Under the pieces are notes generated by a model that saw only the letters and a list, made by a program, of their open reading frames with translations, made no database searches and was not told where the DNA came from. 64,000 bases of DNA from Geodermatophilus tzadiensis. Its GTDB lineage: Bacteria; Actinomycetota; Actinomycetes; Mycobacteriales; Geodermatophilaceae. Both the position numbers and the translations under genes were made by a program. Shown here in pieces: positions 8,209-17,116 of the stretch. Within the stretch, counting starts at the first letter, position 1; each line of letters begins with the position of its first letter. The stretch spans positions 1 to 64,000 of the forward strand of contig NZ_PVTG01000010.1 of the NCBI RefSeq assembly GCF_003002915.1, read 5' to 3'.

Positions 8209-9015
8209 TCAGGTCGCCGGCACGGGCGCGCGGGTGGAGTCGTTCTCCCACACCATCCACGGACGTTCCCCATGTGAGAAGAGCGTCTCGAGGTTGTTCC
8301 GCTCCTTGATGGTGTCGGTGGGGTGCCAGAAGCCGGTGTAGCGGTAGGAGAGCAGCTGTCCCCGTTCAGCGAGGGCGGTGCAGGCGTCACCTACCAGGTC
8401 GCCTCCCTTGGGGATGTGGTCGAACACGCCCTGCCGCAGCACGAAGAAGCCCCCGTTGACCCACAGGTCCAGGTCGCTGGCGGCGCGGATCTGCCGGATG
8501 TGACCACTGGAGTCGATGTCGACGCAGTGGAAGGAGGGGTCGGGACGGGCCGCGAGGAGGCTCACCGTGGCGTCGCTGTCCCGGAACCGGTCGACCATGA
8601 TCGGAAGGGGGGCGTCGGTGAGGACGTCGGAGTAGTTCGCCAGGAACACGTCGTCGTCGGCTACGAGATGTCGAACCCGACGCAGCCGCTCCCCGATCGC
8701 CGAGTCCACGCCGGTGTCGACGAAGTGGATGGTCCAGTCGGCGATGTCGCTGGAGAGCAGGTCGATCCGCCGGCCGCCTTCCCTGAGCACGAAGTCGTTG
8801 CTGGCGGTCTCGCGGTAGTTGAGGAAGTAGTCCTTGATGTGGTGGGCGCCGTAGCCGAGGCAGAGGATGAACTCGTCGTGGCCGAAGTGGGCGTAGTAGC
8901 GCATCACGTGCCAGATGAGCGGGCGGTGGCCGACCATGATCATGGGCTTCGGGACCTCTGTCGTCCCGTCCCGCATCCGAAGGCCGTACCCGCCGCAGAA
9001 GAGCACGACCTTCAT
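8209..9015 (-). CDS. Sugar-1-phosphate nucleotidyltransferase (RfbF-like)
   Basis: A 268-residue nucleotidyltransferase closest to glucose-1-phosphate cytidylyltransferase. The opening MKVVLFCGGYGLRMR and the following VPKPMI...PLIWHVMRYYAHFG match that family better than RmlA, and the length is close to the usual 257. It would activate glucose-1-phosphate as the first step of the modified-sugar pathway. The ATG at 9015 is the first gene of a three-gene unit with the PIG-L deacetylase and the SDR. A CDP-glucose 4,6-dehydratase (RfbG) is not obvious in the window unless the SDR at 6490-7512 takes that role. Nucleotide preference (CTP against UTP or dTTP) is inferred only. Confidence 0.85.
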   Translation of the reverse strand: MKVVLFCGGYGLRMRDGTTEVPKPMIMVGHRPLIWHVMRYYAHFGHDEFILCLGYGAHHIKDYFLNYRETASNDFVLREGGRRIDLLSSDIADWTIHFVDTGVDSAIGERLRRVRHLVADDDVFLANYSDVLTDAPLPIMVDRFRDSDATVSLLAARPDPSFHCVDIDSSGHIRQIRAASDLDLWVNGGFFVLRQGVFDHIPKGGDLVGDACTALAERGQLLSYRYTGFWHPTDTIKERNNLETLFSHGERPWMVWENDSTRAPVPAT

Positions 9016-9490
9016 GACGACGTCCCCATCGCACTGTTCTCGTACGACGCCGCGCTGTGGGAGTCGCGCGGCCCGGCACGACGATGACCCGGAGGTCGGG
9101 CGCTGGCGACTCGACCGGAGAGGCAGGGTGGGCGTCGGCTGTGCGTGCCCGGGGAAGGACGACTGGCTGTCGCGAGGAGCTCGACCGACCCGAGCGCGCC
9201 TCCGAACTCCGACATGACCACGGCAGAGATCCCTTCGTCCGCACGACGGGCGATCCCCGCACGACCGTTTGTCGTGATGGACGTCGACCGCATGAAGACC
9301 CTGGAGGTACGGGCGGGACTGGTCAACCACTTCGCGGATGGCAGCGCGAAGCTCGGCCACCGTGAGGGGCGGTTTGGTCCTGGTCCGCGGATCCAGCCAC
9401 GCCGGGTGCCGACCGCACTCGACGTCTGGGTGACGGAAGGGGATGCCGCCGGCCGACTACCGGTGCGATCTCGACCTCGGTCGGCGCATC
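9016..9490. other. 475-bp intergenic region upstream of the sugar operon
   Basis: No recognisable gene lies here. A minus-strand frame stays open across most of it, but its composition (Arg, Pro, Ser and Ala rich) is that of random GC-rich sequence. One short minus-strand segment near 9290-9360 (AELRAAIREVVDQ) looks more protein-like and might be a remnant of a lost gene. The region must carry the promoter of the minus-strand nucleotidyltransferase operon. No clear hexamers or hairpin were found. Confidence 0.4.
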
Positions 9491-10801
9491 TCACCTACCG
9501 GTCGAGCACCCGCCGATCCGAGGTCCCCCCGGGACGTCTCTCGGCGGCCGTTCCCGGCGCATAAGGGTCACGGCCTGCCACCAGACGATGGGAACGATGA
9601 CCCACTGGGCGAGGGACAGGCCGAGGGCCGCGCCGGGAGCCCCCCACAGGTCTAACCCGCCCAGACCGAGGACCAGGTAGGCCGGAGCCTGCACCGCGGA
9701 CGCCCAGAAGGCCTCCCGTGCGTACCCGTGGGCCCAGAGCACGACGTGAGCTCCGGATGCGCACGCGAGGGCGACGACTCCGAGCAACGTGGCGGGGAGG
9801 ACGGCCCGGCCGTTGGCCCAGCTGTCCCCGAGCAGTGCCGTCCCGACGCTGTCGGGGAGTGCCAGTACGGTCACGCCCCACGCCAGGTCGGCCACCACCA
9901 GCACGGCGGAGATAGCCATGGCGACTCGGATGGCGCTCCTGCCCCTCAGCCGACGGCGCGAGACCTCCGGGGTGGCGAACGTCGCCATGCTGGTCCCCAG
10001 CAGGGTCAGGGGGCCCAGTACCACCAGTGCCGCTCGGATCGCGCCGACGTCGGACGGCTCACCCAGGACCCCAATGAGGAGGAGGGTGACCTGGTTGGCC
10101 CCGACGAGGCCGAAGGTCGCGGCGTAATAGCCCAGGAGATCACGCTGCCGGGCGAGCCAGAGGAGGCTGGTCCTGAACCGTGGGGGAGCGCCGAACTGCA
10201 GGATGCCCACGAGTGCTGCCATGAGCGCGGCGCCGCCCCACGCGAGCAGCATCGCCGTTGACGAGTCCTGGCCCACGAACAGGGCGGCGGCGATGAAGGC
10301 GAACTGGGCCGCTCCCCAGAGGACGTCGTTGTAGAACGCAGCTGACGGGCGACCCTGTGTGACGAAGACCGCTCTCCACATGTCCTGCAGCAGGAGGCCA
10401 GGGAGCAGGAGACCCATGCACACGAGGGACAGACCCAGCGGCCCACCGATGGACAGGCCGACGATCCCTGCGATGACGCCCGACGCGATCCCGAGCAGCG
10501 TCGCCGCTCCGGTGGCGGAGCAGGCGGCGGAGGAGAACGCACCCGGCCCGACCGAGGTGTAGCGGACGACGAGGGGCTGAGCGATGAGAGCGCGACCAGC
10601 GCCGAAGAGCAGGGTGTACAGAGTGAAGGCGACGGCGAAGTCCCCGAACTCATCAGCCGTGAGGATCCTCGCGACGAGGACGGACAGGGCGAAGTTGGTG
10701 CCGCTCGACACGATCTGGTCCGCGAGGTTCCAGCCCGCCCGTCCCGCCAGGACCCGGGTCTGACGTACCGAAACGCTCGATCGTCCGCCTCGCCTAGTCA
10801 A
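9491..10801 (-). CDS. Polysaccharide flippase-like membrane protein (Wzx/MATE-like), copy 1
   Basis: A 436-residue polytopic membrane protein with roughly a dozen hydrophobic segments spread through its length, and an N-terminal amphipathic stretch (AGWNLADQIVSSGTNF) typical of oligosaccharide flippases. It would move lipid-linked repeat units across the membrane. The only start codon between the upstream stop and the first membrane span is a TTG at 10801, with no clear ribosome binding site, so the true start is uncertain. It follows a GT2 gene on the same strand after 116 bp. It is one of three flippase-like genes in the window. Confidence 0.8.
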   Translation of the reverse strand: MTRRGGRSSVSVRQTRVLAGRAGWNLADQIVSSGTNFALSVLVARILTADEFGDFAVAFTLYTLLFGAGRALIAQPLVVRYTSVGPGAFSSAACSATGAATLLGIASGVIAGIVGLSIGGPLGLSLVCMGLLLPGLLLQDMWRAVFVTQGRPSAAFYNDVLWGAAQFAFIAAALFVGQDSSTAMLLAWGGAALMAALVGILQFGAPPRFRTSLLWLARQRDLLGYYAATFGLVGANQVTLLLIGVLGEPSDVGAIRAALVVLGPLTLLGTSMATFATPEVSRRRLRGRSAIRVAMAISAVLVVADLAWGVTVLALPDSVGTALLGDSWANGRAVLPATLLGVVALACASGAHVVLWAHGYAREAFWASAVQAPAYLVLGLGGLDLWGAPGAALGLSLAQWVIVPIVWWQAVTLMRRERPPRDVPGGPRIGGCSTGR

Positions 10802-10917
10802 GGACGGGCCCGTGCTCTGCCGTCACCAGAGCATCAGTCGAGGAACCGGTTGACAGGGGGCCGCCGAGGGTCTGCGTCGACGGGCCGGGTCCGCGTGCCG
10901 ACGGCGCTCGGTTGCGA

Positions 10918-11868
10918 TCACACCGGCCGTCCGCGGCGACCGTCGGCCACGAGGCGTCCGGCCACGGTGGCTCGGGCGGTGACGAGGCCCACGGCGTGTG
11001 CCCAGTCCTCCCGAGCGCGGTGGACGTGGCCGAGCAGGAGACGCGCCAGAGCCCGGCCGGTGTACCCGAGGCCGAGGGACGTGACGATCGCCGTGGCCGC
11101 CACGGGACGGTGGTGCTTGTGCAGATAGCGCGACATCGAACTGCCGTGGAGCCTGCCCATCTCGAGTGACGGAGCCCCCGAACCCCCGGCCGAGAAGATG
11201 GTCACATCCGTACGCAGACGTTGGTACAGCCCGTGGGCGCGGCTCTGCCGGCCGAAGGCCACGTCGTCGTTGTAGACGTAGAAGTCCTCGTCGAAGCAGC
11301 CGAGGTCGAGAAAGGTCTGACGACGCACCGCCATGACGGATCCGGACACCCAGTCGACGTCCAGCGACTGGCCGACCTCGGGATGGCAGTAGATCCCGAG
11401 TCGGGGAAAGGCCCTGTGCGCTCCCACAGCATGCGCGATCGCGCGCGGCAACGTCGGCTCCCAGCCCCCGACTGCCCACTCGGCTCGCCCTCGGGAGTCG
11501 ACCACGACCCCAGCGCTCGTCGAGCACAGAGGATCGGTCGCCACGTCCTCCACGAGCGTCGTGATGACCTCGATGTCTGGCCGGGTGTCGGGGTTGAGGA
11601 AGACGAGGAACTCTGCCTCTGAGGATCGGGCCGCGAGGTTGGCGGCGCGGCTGTAGCCGATCCCTCCTCCTCTCATGTACCGGCCGTTCGGGCGATCGAG
11701 GACGACCTGGGCGAGGCCGTCGCCGTCATCGAAGTTGTCCACCACGGCCAACGGGATGTCCGCCGGCAGGCCAGCGAGCAGTTCGGTGACCTGCGCACGG
11801 CTGCGGTAGGCGACGATCACGAGTTCGACGTCGAACGGGCAGGTGTGCTGGCTGTGCCCCGCTTGCAT
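10918..11868 (-). CDS. Family 2 glycosyltransferase (rhamnosyltransferase-like)
   Basis: A 316-residue GT-A glycosyltransferase. Near the N-terminus it reads VELVIVAYRSR, followed by a VVDNFDDGD strand and FLNPDTRPD, where NPD stands for the metal-binding DxD of rhamnosyltransferase-like members. Then comes DWVSGSVMAVRR and the acceptor-side CFDEDFYVYNDD, a typical W.sGa...R......GgFDE.fF.y.ED arrangement. It would add one sugar to a lipid-linked intermediate at the inner membrane face. Start ATG at 11868; GAGAGG lies nine bases upstream. It is encoded upstream of the first flippase on the same strand. Confidence 0.85.
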   Translation of the reverse strand: MQAGHSQHTCPFDVELVIVAYRSRAQVTELLAGLPADIPLAVVDNFDDGDGLAQVVLDRPNGRYMRGGGIGYSRAANLAARSSEAEFLVFLNPDTRPDIEVITTLVEDVATDPLCSTSAGVVVDSRGRAEWAVGGWEPTLPRAIAHAVGAHRAFPRLGIYCHPEVGQSLDVDWVSGSVMAVRRQTFLDLGCFDEDFYVYNDDVAFGRQSRAHGLYQRLRTDVTIFSAGGSGAPSLEMGRLHGSSMSRYLHKHHRPVAATAIVTSLGLGYTGRALARLLLGHVHRAREDWAHAVGLVTARATVAGRLVADGRRGRPV

Positions 11869-12012
11869 CGTGTGCCGGCCTCTCCCTCAGCCGCGGACCA
11901 TCGACCGAGCACCATCCACCACCGGGAGTGTGACCACAACCGGCGCACGCCCGTGCGGCGAACGTGACCGCAAGGCGTCGACCACGGCTGTCACGCGTTC
12001 AGTAGGCGCAGG

Positions 12013-12446
12013 ACGGCGCGGGAGCATCCGCATCAGGTTCGCCAGGTCGAGCGCGAGCGGCCAGTTCTCGACACACCGGATGTCCGGCTCCACGGCCTCG
12101 TCCCAGGTCGAGTCCAACCGTCCGCTGACGTGCCGGCGACCCGTGCTGCCGGGCTTCGCGAGGCAGACAGTGCGCTTTCCCACCCGGTGCTGTGGGGGAG
12201 CGGCGGACCCTGCCCGCGCAAACGGACCACCGCACCGATCGTCAGGAGCAGCGGCGAGCACGACACGAGCGACGCGGCGGCGACCTCGTCGGGTATCCCC
12301 TCGTCCACCCGCCGGCGGCTGCGGAACTTCGGCTCCCGGACCTCGACCAGCAGGACGCTCGTCGTCGGGCGGATCTGGAGTCGGTGGGGTGCCATCTCCA
12401 GCAGAACCCATGCCGTGAGGACGTTGCTGCCGGTCCCCGCGAGGTG
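12013..12446 (-). pseudogene. Decayed, internally deleted copy of the adjacent priming glycosyltransferase
   Basis: Two short frames together reproduce parts of the intact transferase at 12606-14141. In one frame (12446 to about 12191), GTGSNVLTAWVLLEMAPHR..., LLVEVREPKF and a hydrophobic stretch correspond to GTGVELLVAPGLMEVAGPR, LVHVEEPHF and the last membrane helix. After a frameshift near 12190, CLAKPGSTG...VSGRLDSTWDEAV, ending VENWPLALDL, matches LLVKPGLTG...VSGRSDLTWEEAV and VENWSLALDL. About 100 residues of the catalytic core between the blocks are missing, so the product cannot be active. A plus-strand reading here means nothing. It lies less than 200 bp downstream of the intact gene, and tandem duplication followed by decay is the simplest explanation. 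Confidence 0.8.
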
Positions 12447-12605
12447 CCAGGACGTCCTCGTGCCTGGAGGCGAGGACGGCCGACGGGTAGCGGTCAGCGG
12501 CCTGCGCGAGGCAGGCTCCCTCTCCATCGACGACGGTGATGTCCCAGTTGGCAGGTCCCCACTCCGTCCTGTCGTGGCCATGTCGTTGTGGACCGGATCG
12601 TGCGA

Positions 12606-14141
12606 TCAGTACGCCCCCTCACCGCGGACGACGGCCCGGAGCGTCTTCCACAGAATCATGAGATCCAACGCCAAGGACCAGTTCTCGACGTAGCGGAGGT
12701 CGAGGCGCACGGCCTCCTCCCAGGTCAGGTCGCTGCGACCGGAGACCTGCCAGAGGCCGGTGAGCCCCGGCTTGACGAGCAGTCGGCGACGGACGGAGTC
12801 GTCGTACCGGGCGACCTCTTCGGGCAGCGGTGGGCGCGGGCCGACGAGGGACATGTGGCCGAGGAGGACGTTGAACAGTTGAGGCAGCTCATCGAGCGAA
12901 TGACGCCGGAGCATCTGTCCGACGCGGGTGACCCGTGGGTCTTTCCGGATCTTGAAGAGCAGCCCGTCGGCGTTCTGGTTCCGAGTCCCCAGTTCCGCCC
13001 GGTGAGCTTCCGCATCGGTGACCATGGTCCGGAACTTCATCATGGTGAAGGGCCGGCCCGCGCGACCGATGCGGGTCTGGCGGAACAGTACCGGCCCCCT
13101 GCTGTCGACCCGGATCGCCACGGCCAGGCCTACGAGGATCGGGAGCGCGAGGAGGACGAGCGCGACTGCACCGATCCAGTCCAGCGATGTCTTGACCACT
13201 CTCTTGGGACCGGTGAAGTGAGGCTCCTCCACGTGCACCAGGGGCAGCCCGATGAACGGACGCATGTGCATGCGTGGACCGGCGACCTCCATGAGGCCTG
13301 GGGCGACGAGCAGTTCCACACCCGTGCCCTCCAGTTGCCAGGACAAGCGACGGAGGTAGGCCGCGGCGGTCTCACTGCTGCTTGTGACGGCTACCGCGTC
13401 GACCTCCCACACCGAGACGGCCTCCCGGACGTGGGCGAGGTCGCCCACCACCTGCACACCTTCGGCGCGCAGCAGCGACGCGTCGTGGGGATGTGGGACG
13501 CAGGCCGCGACGACGGCCATCCCGCAGTGTCGCTCGCGTTGCAACTGGCGGACGAGATCGACCACCGCTCCCTCCCGGCCCACGGCGAGGACCGTCCGCA
13601 TGCACCGCCCGGCAGCCCTGAGCCGGTGCACCCACCGGCGCAGTACGTACCGCCCGACCGCGCTCATCACGACCGTGGTCGGTACGGCGATCACGACCAG
13701 GGCGCGGGACAGCTGCCAGTTCCCCGCGTAGGACGCAAACCCGATGGCGGCCAGACCGGCCAGGCCGGCGTGGAGGACGCTTCTGAACTCCTCGTTGCCC
13801 GTGCCGATCGTCGAGACCTCGTAGCCGCCGCCGAGGGCCACGACCGCCACCCACACCAGGGGGAACACCGCCACCGCGACCTGCGTCGCCGGACCGACGT
13901 CGGTGCCGAACCGGACGAGGTGAGCACCGACCCCGCACACAGCAGCGGCGACCAGGTCGGACGCGACGGCCGCTGTGATGTACCGGGGTACCCAGTGCAG
14001 GGGGCGCCGATCCGGACTGCGAGCACGGAGTGGGCTGGCGCCGGTCGGCACCGGTCCGAGCCGTGTGGTTCGGGCCGGCGCGCCGCGGACCAGGTCGGCG
14101 AGCTCGACCGGCTCGCGGGTCCGGGGGACCTCTAACGCCAC
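12606..14141 (-). CDS. Polyprenyl-phosphate sugar-1-phosphate transferase (priming glycosyltransferase), copy 1
   Basis: A 511-residue exopolysaccharide polyprenyl glycosylphosphotransferase, which starts repeat-unit synthesis by moving a sugar-1-phosphate from an NDP-sugar to undecaprenyl phosphate. The N-terminal third holds several membrane segments, followed by a nucleotide-binding-like domain, one more hydrophobic helix (IGAVALVLLALPILVGLAVA) and the conserved catalytic domain with FTMMKFRTMV, DELPQLFNVL, GHMSLVGPRPP and KPGLTGLWQVSGRS. The start is the GTG at 14141, which has AAGGGG at 7-nt spacing; longer readings begin in low-complexity sequence. A CTGATCAG palindrome lies about 170 bp upstream. 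A decayed partial copy sits just downstream. Confidence 0.9.
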   Translation of the reverse strand: MALEVPRTREPVELADLVRGAPARTTRLGPVPTGASPLRARSPDRRPLHWVPRYITAAVASDLVAAAVCGVGAHLVRFGTDVGPATQVAVAVFPLVWVAVVALGGGYEVSTIGTGNEEFRSVLHAGLAGLAAIGFASYAGNWQLSRALVVIAVPTTVVMSAVGRYVLRRWVHRLRAAGRCMRTVLAVGREGAVVDLVRQLQRERHCGMAVVAACVPHPHDASLLRAEGVQVVGDLAHVREAVSVWEVDAVAVTSSSETAAAYLRRLSWQLEGTGVELLVAPGLMEVAGPRMHMRPFIGLPLVHVEEPHFTGPKRVVKTSLDWIGAVALVLLALPILVGLAVAIRVDSRGPVLFRQTRIGRAGRPFTMMKFRTMVTDAEAHRAELGTRNQNADGLLFKIRKDPRVTRVGQMLRRHSLDELPQLFNVLLGHMSLVGPRPPLPEEVARYDDSVRRRLLVKPGLTGLWQVSGRSDLTWEEAVRLDLRYVENWSLALDLMILWKTLRAVVRGEGAY

Positions 14142-14682
14142 TGCACAGCCCCTTCCTGTCACTGCTGACAGGCACGGGGCAGCGCCTGGAGACGCTCCCC
14201 CACTGCGTCCCACGCCGGACCCTGGACACTTGCGTGTCGATGTCCTCGTGTGAGGACGTCAAGCAACCAGAAGCCGTAACCGAGCGCAACCCCCTCGAGC
14301 GCCATCACGCCTGATCAGGACGTAAGTCCCTTGTCGGCACGTGAGCCATCGGTGACAGAAGGTGAGGGGCGTCGACGAGCGATCGAGTGGCTGCCGCTCC
14401 TCTCCGGCACTCGAGGTCCTCGTCGGGGGTCGGCACGGGAGCGCCGCCTGGCCCCTAGTAGCGCACGACCCGGTCACCGCTTGATGACGTCCGCCTGAGC
14501 GGCGCCTGACAGCGGTTCCCGGTGCCGGCGACGACGGCGTCGAGCGACTCCTCGACGCGGCCCTCGGCGGTGTGGTGGGGCTTCGCGCGGGTCCGCGGGC
14601 GCAGCACCGAGTGGTGAACCAACCGGCGCATCCCCGCGCGGGCGGTGGTGTGTCGCACGTCCGAGGCGCGCGGCGCCTCGGT
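14142..14682. other. Intergenic region with a small palindrome
   Basis: This 540-bp region separates the priming transferase from the decayed phosphatase gene and contains no gene that I can support. It holds a 10-bp palindrome, CCTGATCAGG (14310-14319), and a short GTCCTC-gtgt-GAGGAC hairpin at about 14240-14255. Both lie upstream of the minus-strand priming transferase and may be control sites. The rest up to 14682 is the diverged tail of the phosphatase frame. Confidence 0.4.
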
Positions 14683-16312
14683 CGGGTCGAAGCCAGTCCT
14701 GGCTGTGCAGGCGGACGGCAACCAGTGCGACGTCGTCGGGGCGGTGGTCGACCATGCGCTCGACGAGGTGTCGCACAGCTCCGGCAGCGGGCGCGCGGCC
14801 AGGTCGTGCAGCACCCGGGTGAGGCGGGCCTGCCCCCGTCAAGGTGAAGTCGCGCCGCTCGACGACGCTCTCGGTGTAGAGCAGCACGGGCGAGCTCTGC
14901 TCGAGCACGGTGACCCGCTCCCGCCGAGGCGGACCAGGGGCGACGCCCAGCAGCCCGTCGTGGTGCCCGTCGTCGAGGACAGTCATGGCGCCGGCAGGGG
15001 AGAGGGCGACCGGGGGCGGGTGCCCGGCGTTGGACCACCGCAGCCGGGTGGTGCCGGCCGCGATCTCGGCGGGGGTCTGCTCGAGGCGGGCGGCGGCCGT
15101 CACCAGGGTCGAGAGCCGCAGCAGCGCTATCGACCGGTCGAGGTCACGCAGGACGTCGGCCGGCCCGGCGCCGGTGCCGGTGCCAATCCCCCGCAGCAGG
15201 CTGCGCAGCTGGCCCATCGTCGCCGCGGCCGCGGTATCTTGACCGGCGACGTCGCCGATGACCAGCGTGGTCGCGCCGTCGGAGGAGAAGAAGGCGTCGT
15301 ATCAGTCGCCGCCACCTGATGCCGCCTCGGCGGCGGGCAGCGACCGGACGACTATCTCGGCGTGGTCAGGCTCGGGCGGCGCGGTGAGCATGAAGCGCTG
15401 CAGCTCCAGGGCCAGCCGGCGCCGCGTCCCGTATAGGCGAGCGTCGTCCAGCGCCGTGCCGAGGCAGTCGGCGACGCCGCGCAGCGTCGCCACCTCGTGG
15501 CCGGTCGGGACCCGCCCGTCCGCGTAGAGGAGGAAGGTCAGCCCTACCGTGCGGTCCCAGCCGGGCGGGGGCAGGGCCAGCGCGGTGCTGGGCTCCAGCG
15601 CGTTCAGCAGTGGCCGCGGCTCGCCGGACGGCGCCGTGCCTAGGGCGGTGACCTCGAGGAGGTAGACCGACAACCCGTCGGCCGCCGGCCAGGCGCGGAT
15701 CTCGTACCAGCCGTCCAGCGGTGCGGGACGTACGCCTCGAAGGGGACTGGCTCGCCGGTCTCGAGGGCCCGCCGGTAGGCAGCTCGAACGTCGACCCGAT
15801 GGCGACCGGCAACCTCTCCCCGAGCAGCTCGTCCCGGCGCCTCCCGAGATGCGCTCTGCCTCGGGGTTGACCTGGGCAGAGCGCCAGTCGCGGGTGAGCG
15901 GGTAGGAACTAGCGGGCATCGCCTCGAGGACGTGGACCACGCCGAGCTGCTCGGTCACGTCGGAGGCGGGGTCGAGCAGGCGGGTAGCTGCGCCGGAGGC
16001 GTCGCTCAGCACCCGGCCGCAGGCGGAGATCCACCGGATGGCGCCGGTGGGGAGCACCCGGCACAGGGTGTCGAATCCACCGCGGGTTTCCATGGCGCGC
16101 TGGACAGCGGCCGCGACGGCGTTCCGGTCGTGGGGGTGCACACCCGACCGGTGACGGTCCCGACATCGTGTCCGGACGGGCGGGTCGTCGCCGAAGATCG
16201 CGGCCAGGCGCTCGTCGCGGTCGAGCACCCCGCTGACGAGGTCCCAGTCGAACATACCGATGCCGGTGGCCTCCATCGTGAGCTCGGCGCGCAGTGTTCT
16301 CGACAGCTCGTC
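14683..16312 (-). pseudogene. Decayed PAS/GAF-SpoIIE (PP2C-type) phosphatase gene
   Basis: The residues read as a PAS domain (EATGIGMFDWDL... near 16276), a second PAS (from HVLEAMPASSYPL), a shortened GAF end (LGTALDDARLYGTRRRLALE) and a SpoIIE phosphatase. The usual GGDWYDAF is interrupted: its Trp codon has become TGA (15302-15304), followed in the same frame by YDAFFSSDGATTLVIGDVAG. The second PAS is shifted through all three frames between about 15843 and 15725 (RRDELLGERLPVAIGS, then YRRALETGEPVPFEAYVP). Near 14830 and 14772 there are two more compensating shifts. Such regulators control sigma-factor or stress pathways in Geodermatophilaceae. Several independent lesions make a real pseudogene more likely than read errors. 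Confidence 0.8.
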
Positions 16313-16537
16313 CCCTGTTGCCCGGCCTGCCGCGGATCCGCGTCGAGCGGGTCGCGCGCCGCGAGGTCCCCCGCTGCGCCTTTCCGTTCCTCCGGCCGGA
16401 CCGGTCCCGTCCCGCCGACTGGAGACGCGACCACTCCTTGTGTTCACCCACGCGTCTGTTGACCGGCAACGCACCGACCTGGTGTCACAAGTGCGGAACT
16501 CTCCGTGGCTTTCAGTCGTGACGTGGAGGACAGTGTG

Positions 16538-16777
16538 GTGCAGCACGGGGGCCGGGCGACGGCTGGAGGACTCGTGCTGTGGTGGATCTGGCTGCTCCTC
16601 ATGTGGAGCGCCCTCGCGCTCGTCCTGGGTGTCGTGCTGGGGGGAGTCATCCGGACGGCGGACCGGCGCGAGGTCGGTGCCAACCGGGGAGCCGACGAGC
16701 AGCCGCGGGGTGTGCGCCTGCCGACGCCCCGACTGCAGGGACAGGTCGGCGGTCAATCCGTCGGTCGAAGACGGTGA
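16538..16777 (+). CDS. Small single-pass membrane protein
   Basis: A 79-residue protein with one strong transmembrane helix (LWWIWLLLMWSALALVLGVV) followed by VIRTADRRE and a hydrophilic tail. The same N-terminal arrangement, a W.WI helix then IR.ADER, opens the membrane protein at 42791-43648, so the two share a module. Start GTG at 16538 has GGAGG eight bases upstream; GTG codons at 16535 and 16574 are alternatives. It is divergent from the decayed phosphatase gene. No function is known. Confidence 0.6.
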   Translation: MQHGGRATAGGLVLWWIWLLLMWSALALVLGVVLGGVIRTADRREVGANRGADEQPRGVRLPTPRLQGQVGGQSVGRRR

Positions 16778-16792
16778 CGCAGCCCCGGAGGT

Positions 16793-17116
16793 CTCATCGA
16801 GCCGGCCGCCGCAGGTGAGCCGTAGGTTCTCGTAGGGGTCCCCGATCGGCTTGTCGTAGTAGAGCTCATCGCAGGCGAGCATGTCGCCGTCCCGGCAGTC
16901 GGCGGCGAGGCTGGCGTACTGCGGGTCGTGGTCGCGGTCCCCGGCTGCGGGTGGCTCCGTCGGCGCGCCGGTGCCGCTTCACCCGGCGCCGGGCGACCCG
17001 CCGGTGACGAGGACGGACCCGCCGGTCAGGGCCAGGGTGACCGTCGCGACCACCGCTAGGGCGGCGATCGGCGCCAGCGCGGCGACGAGGGATCCCGTTG
17101 GCACGGTCGTGGGGCC
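16793..17116 (-). pseudogene. Membrane-anchored Cys protein gene broken by an in-frame TGA
   Basis: Reading the minus strand from about 17116 gives a transmembrane stretch (SLVAALAPIAALAVVATVTL) and a linker ending SPGAG. An in-frame TGA (16979-16981) comes next, and the same frame continues SGTGAPTEPPAAGDRDHDPQ, ASLAADCRDGDMLACDELYY, IGDPYE and TCGGRLDE. The last blocks match a common actinobacterial extracellular domain in which a helix-anchored DC.DGDM.ACD.LY...P.GS.YE...TC.GR unit is exported. After GGRLDE the similarity ends, suggesting a further lesion. Its 5' end overlaps that of the plus-strand gene at 17098, so at least one of the two has lost its normal start region. Confidence 0.65.

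Noticed and set aside
8209-9015. RmlA (glucose-1-phosphate thymidylyltransferase)
   Set aside because: The KPM..VG..PLIWH...YY.H.G pattern and length fit the RfbF group, and no rmlB or rmlD accompanies it.
9012-9494. A 160-codon minus-strand gene upstream of the nucleotidyltransferase
   Set aside because: The product is Arg/Pro/Ser-rich and featureless, with no ribosome site; it is treated as intergenic.
15302-15304. Recoded TGA (selenocysteine or read-through) in the SpoIIE gene
   Set aside because: The position is a conserved Trp and the gene has several frameshifts as well, which fits decay better.
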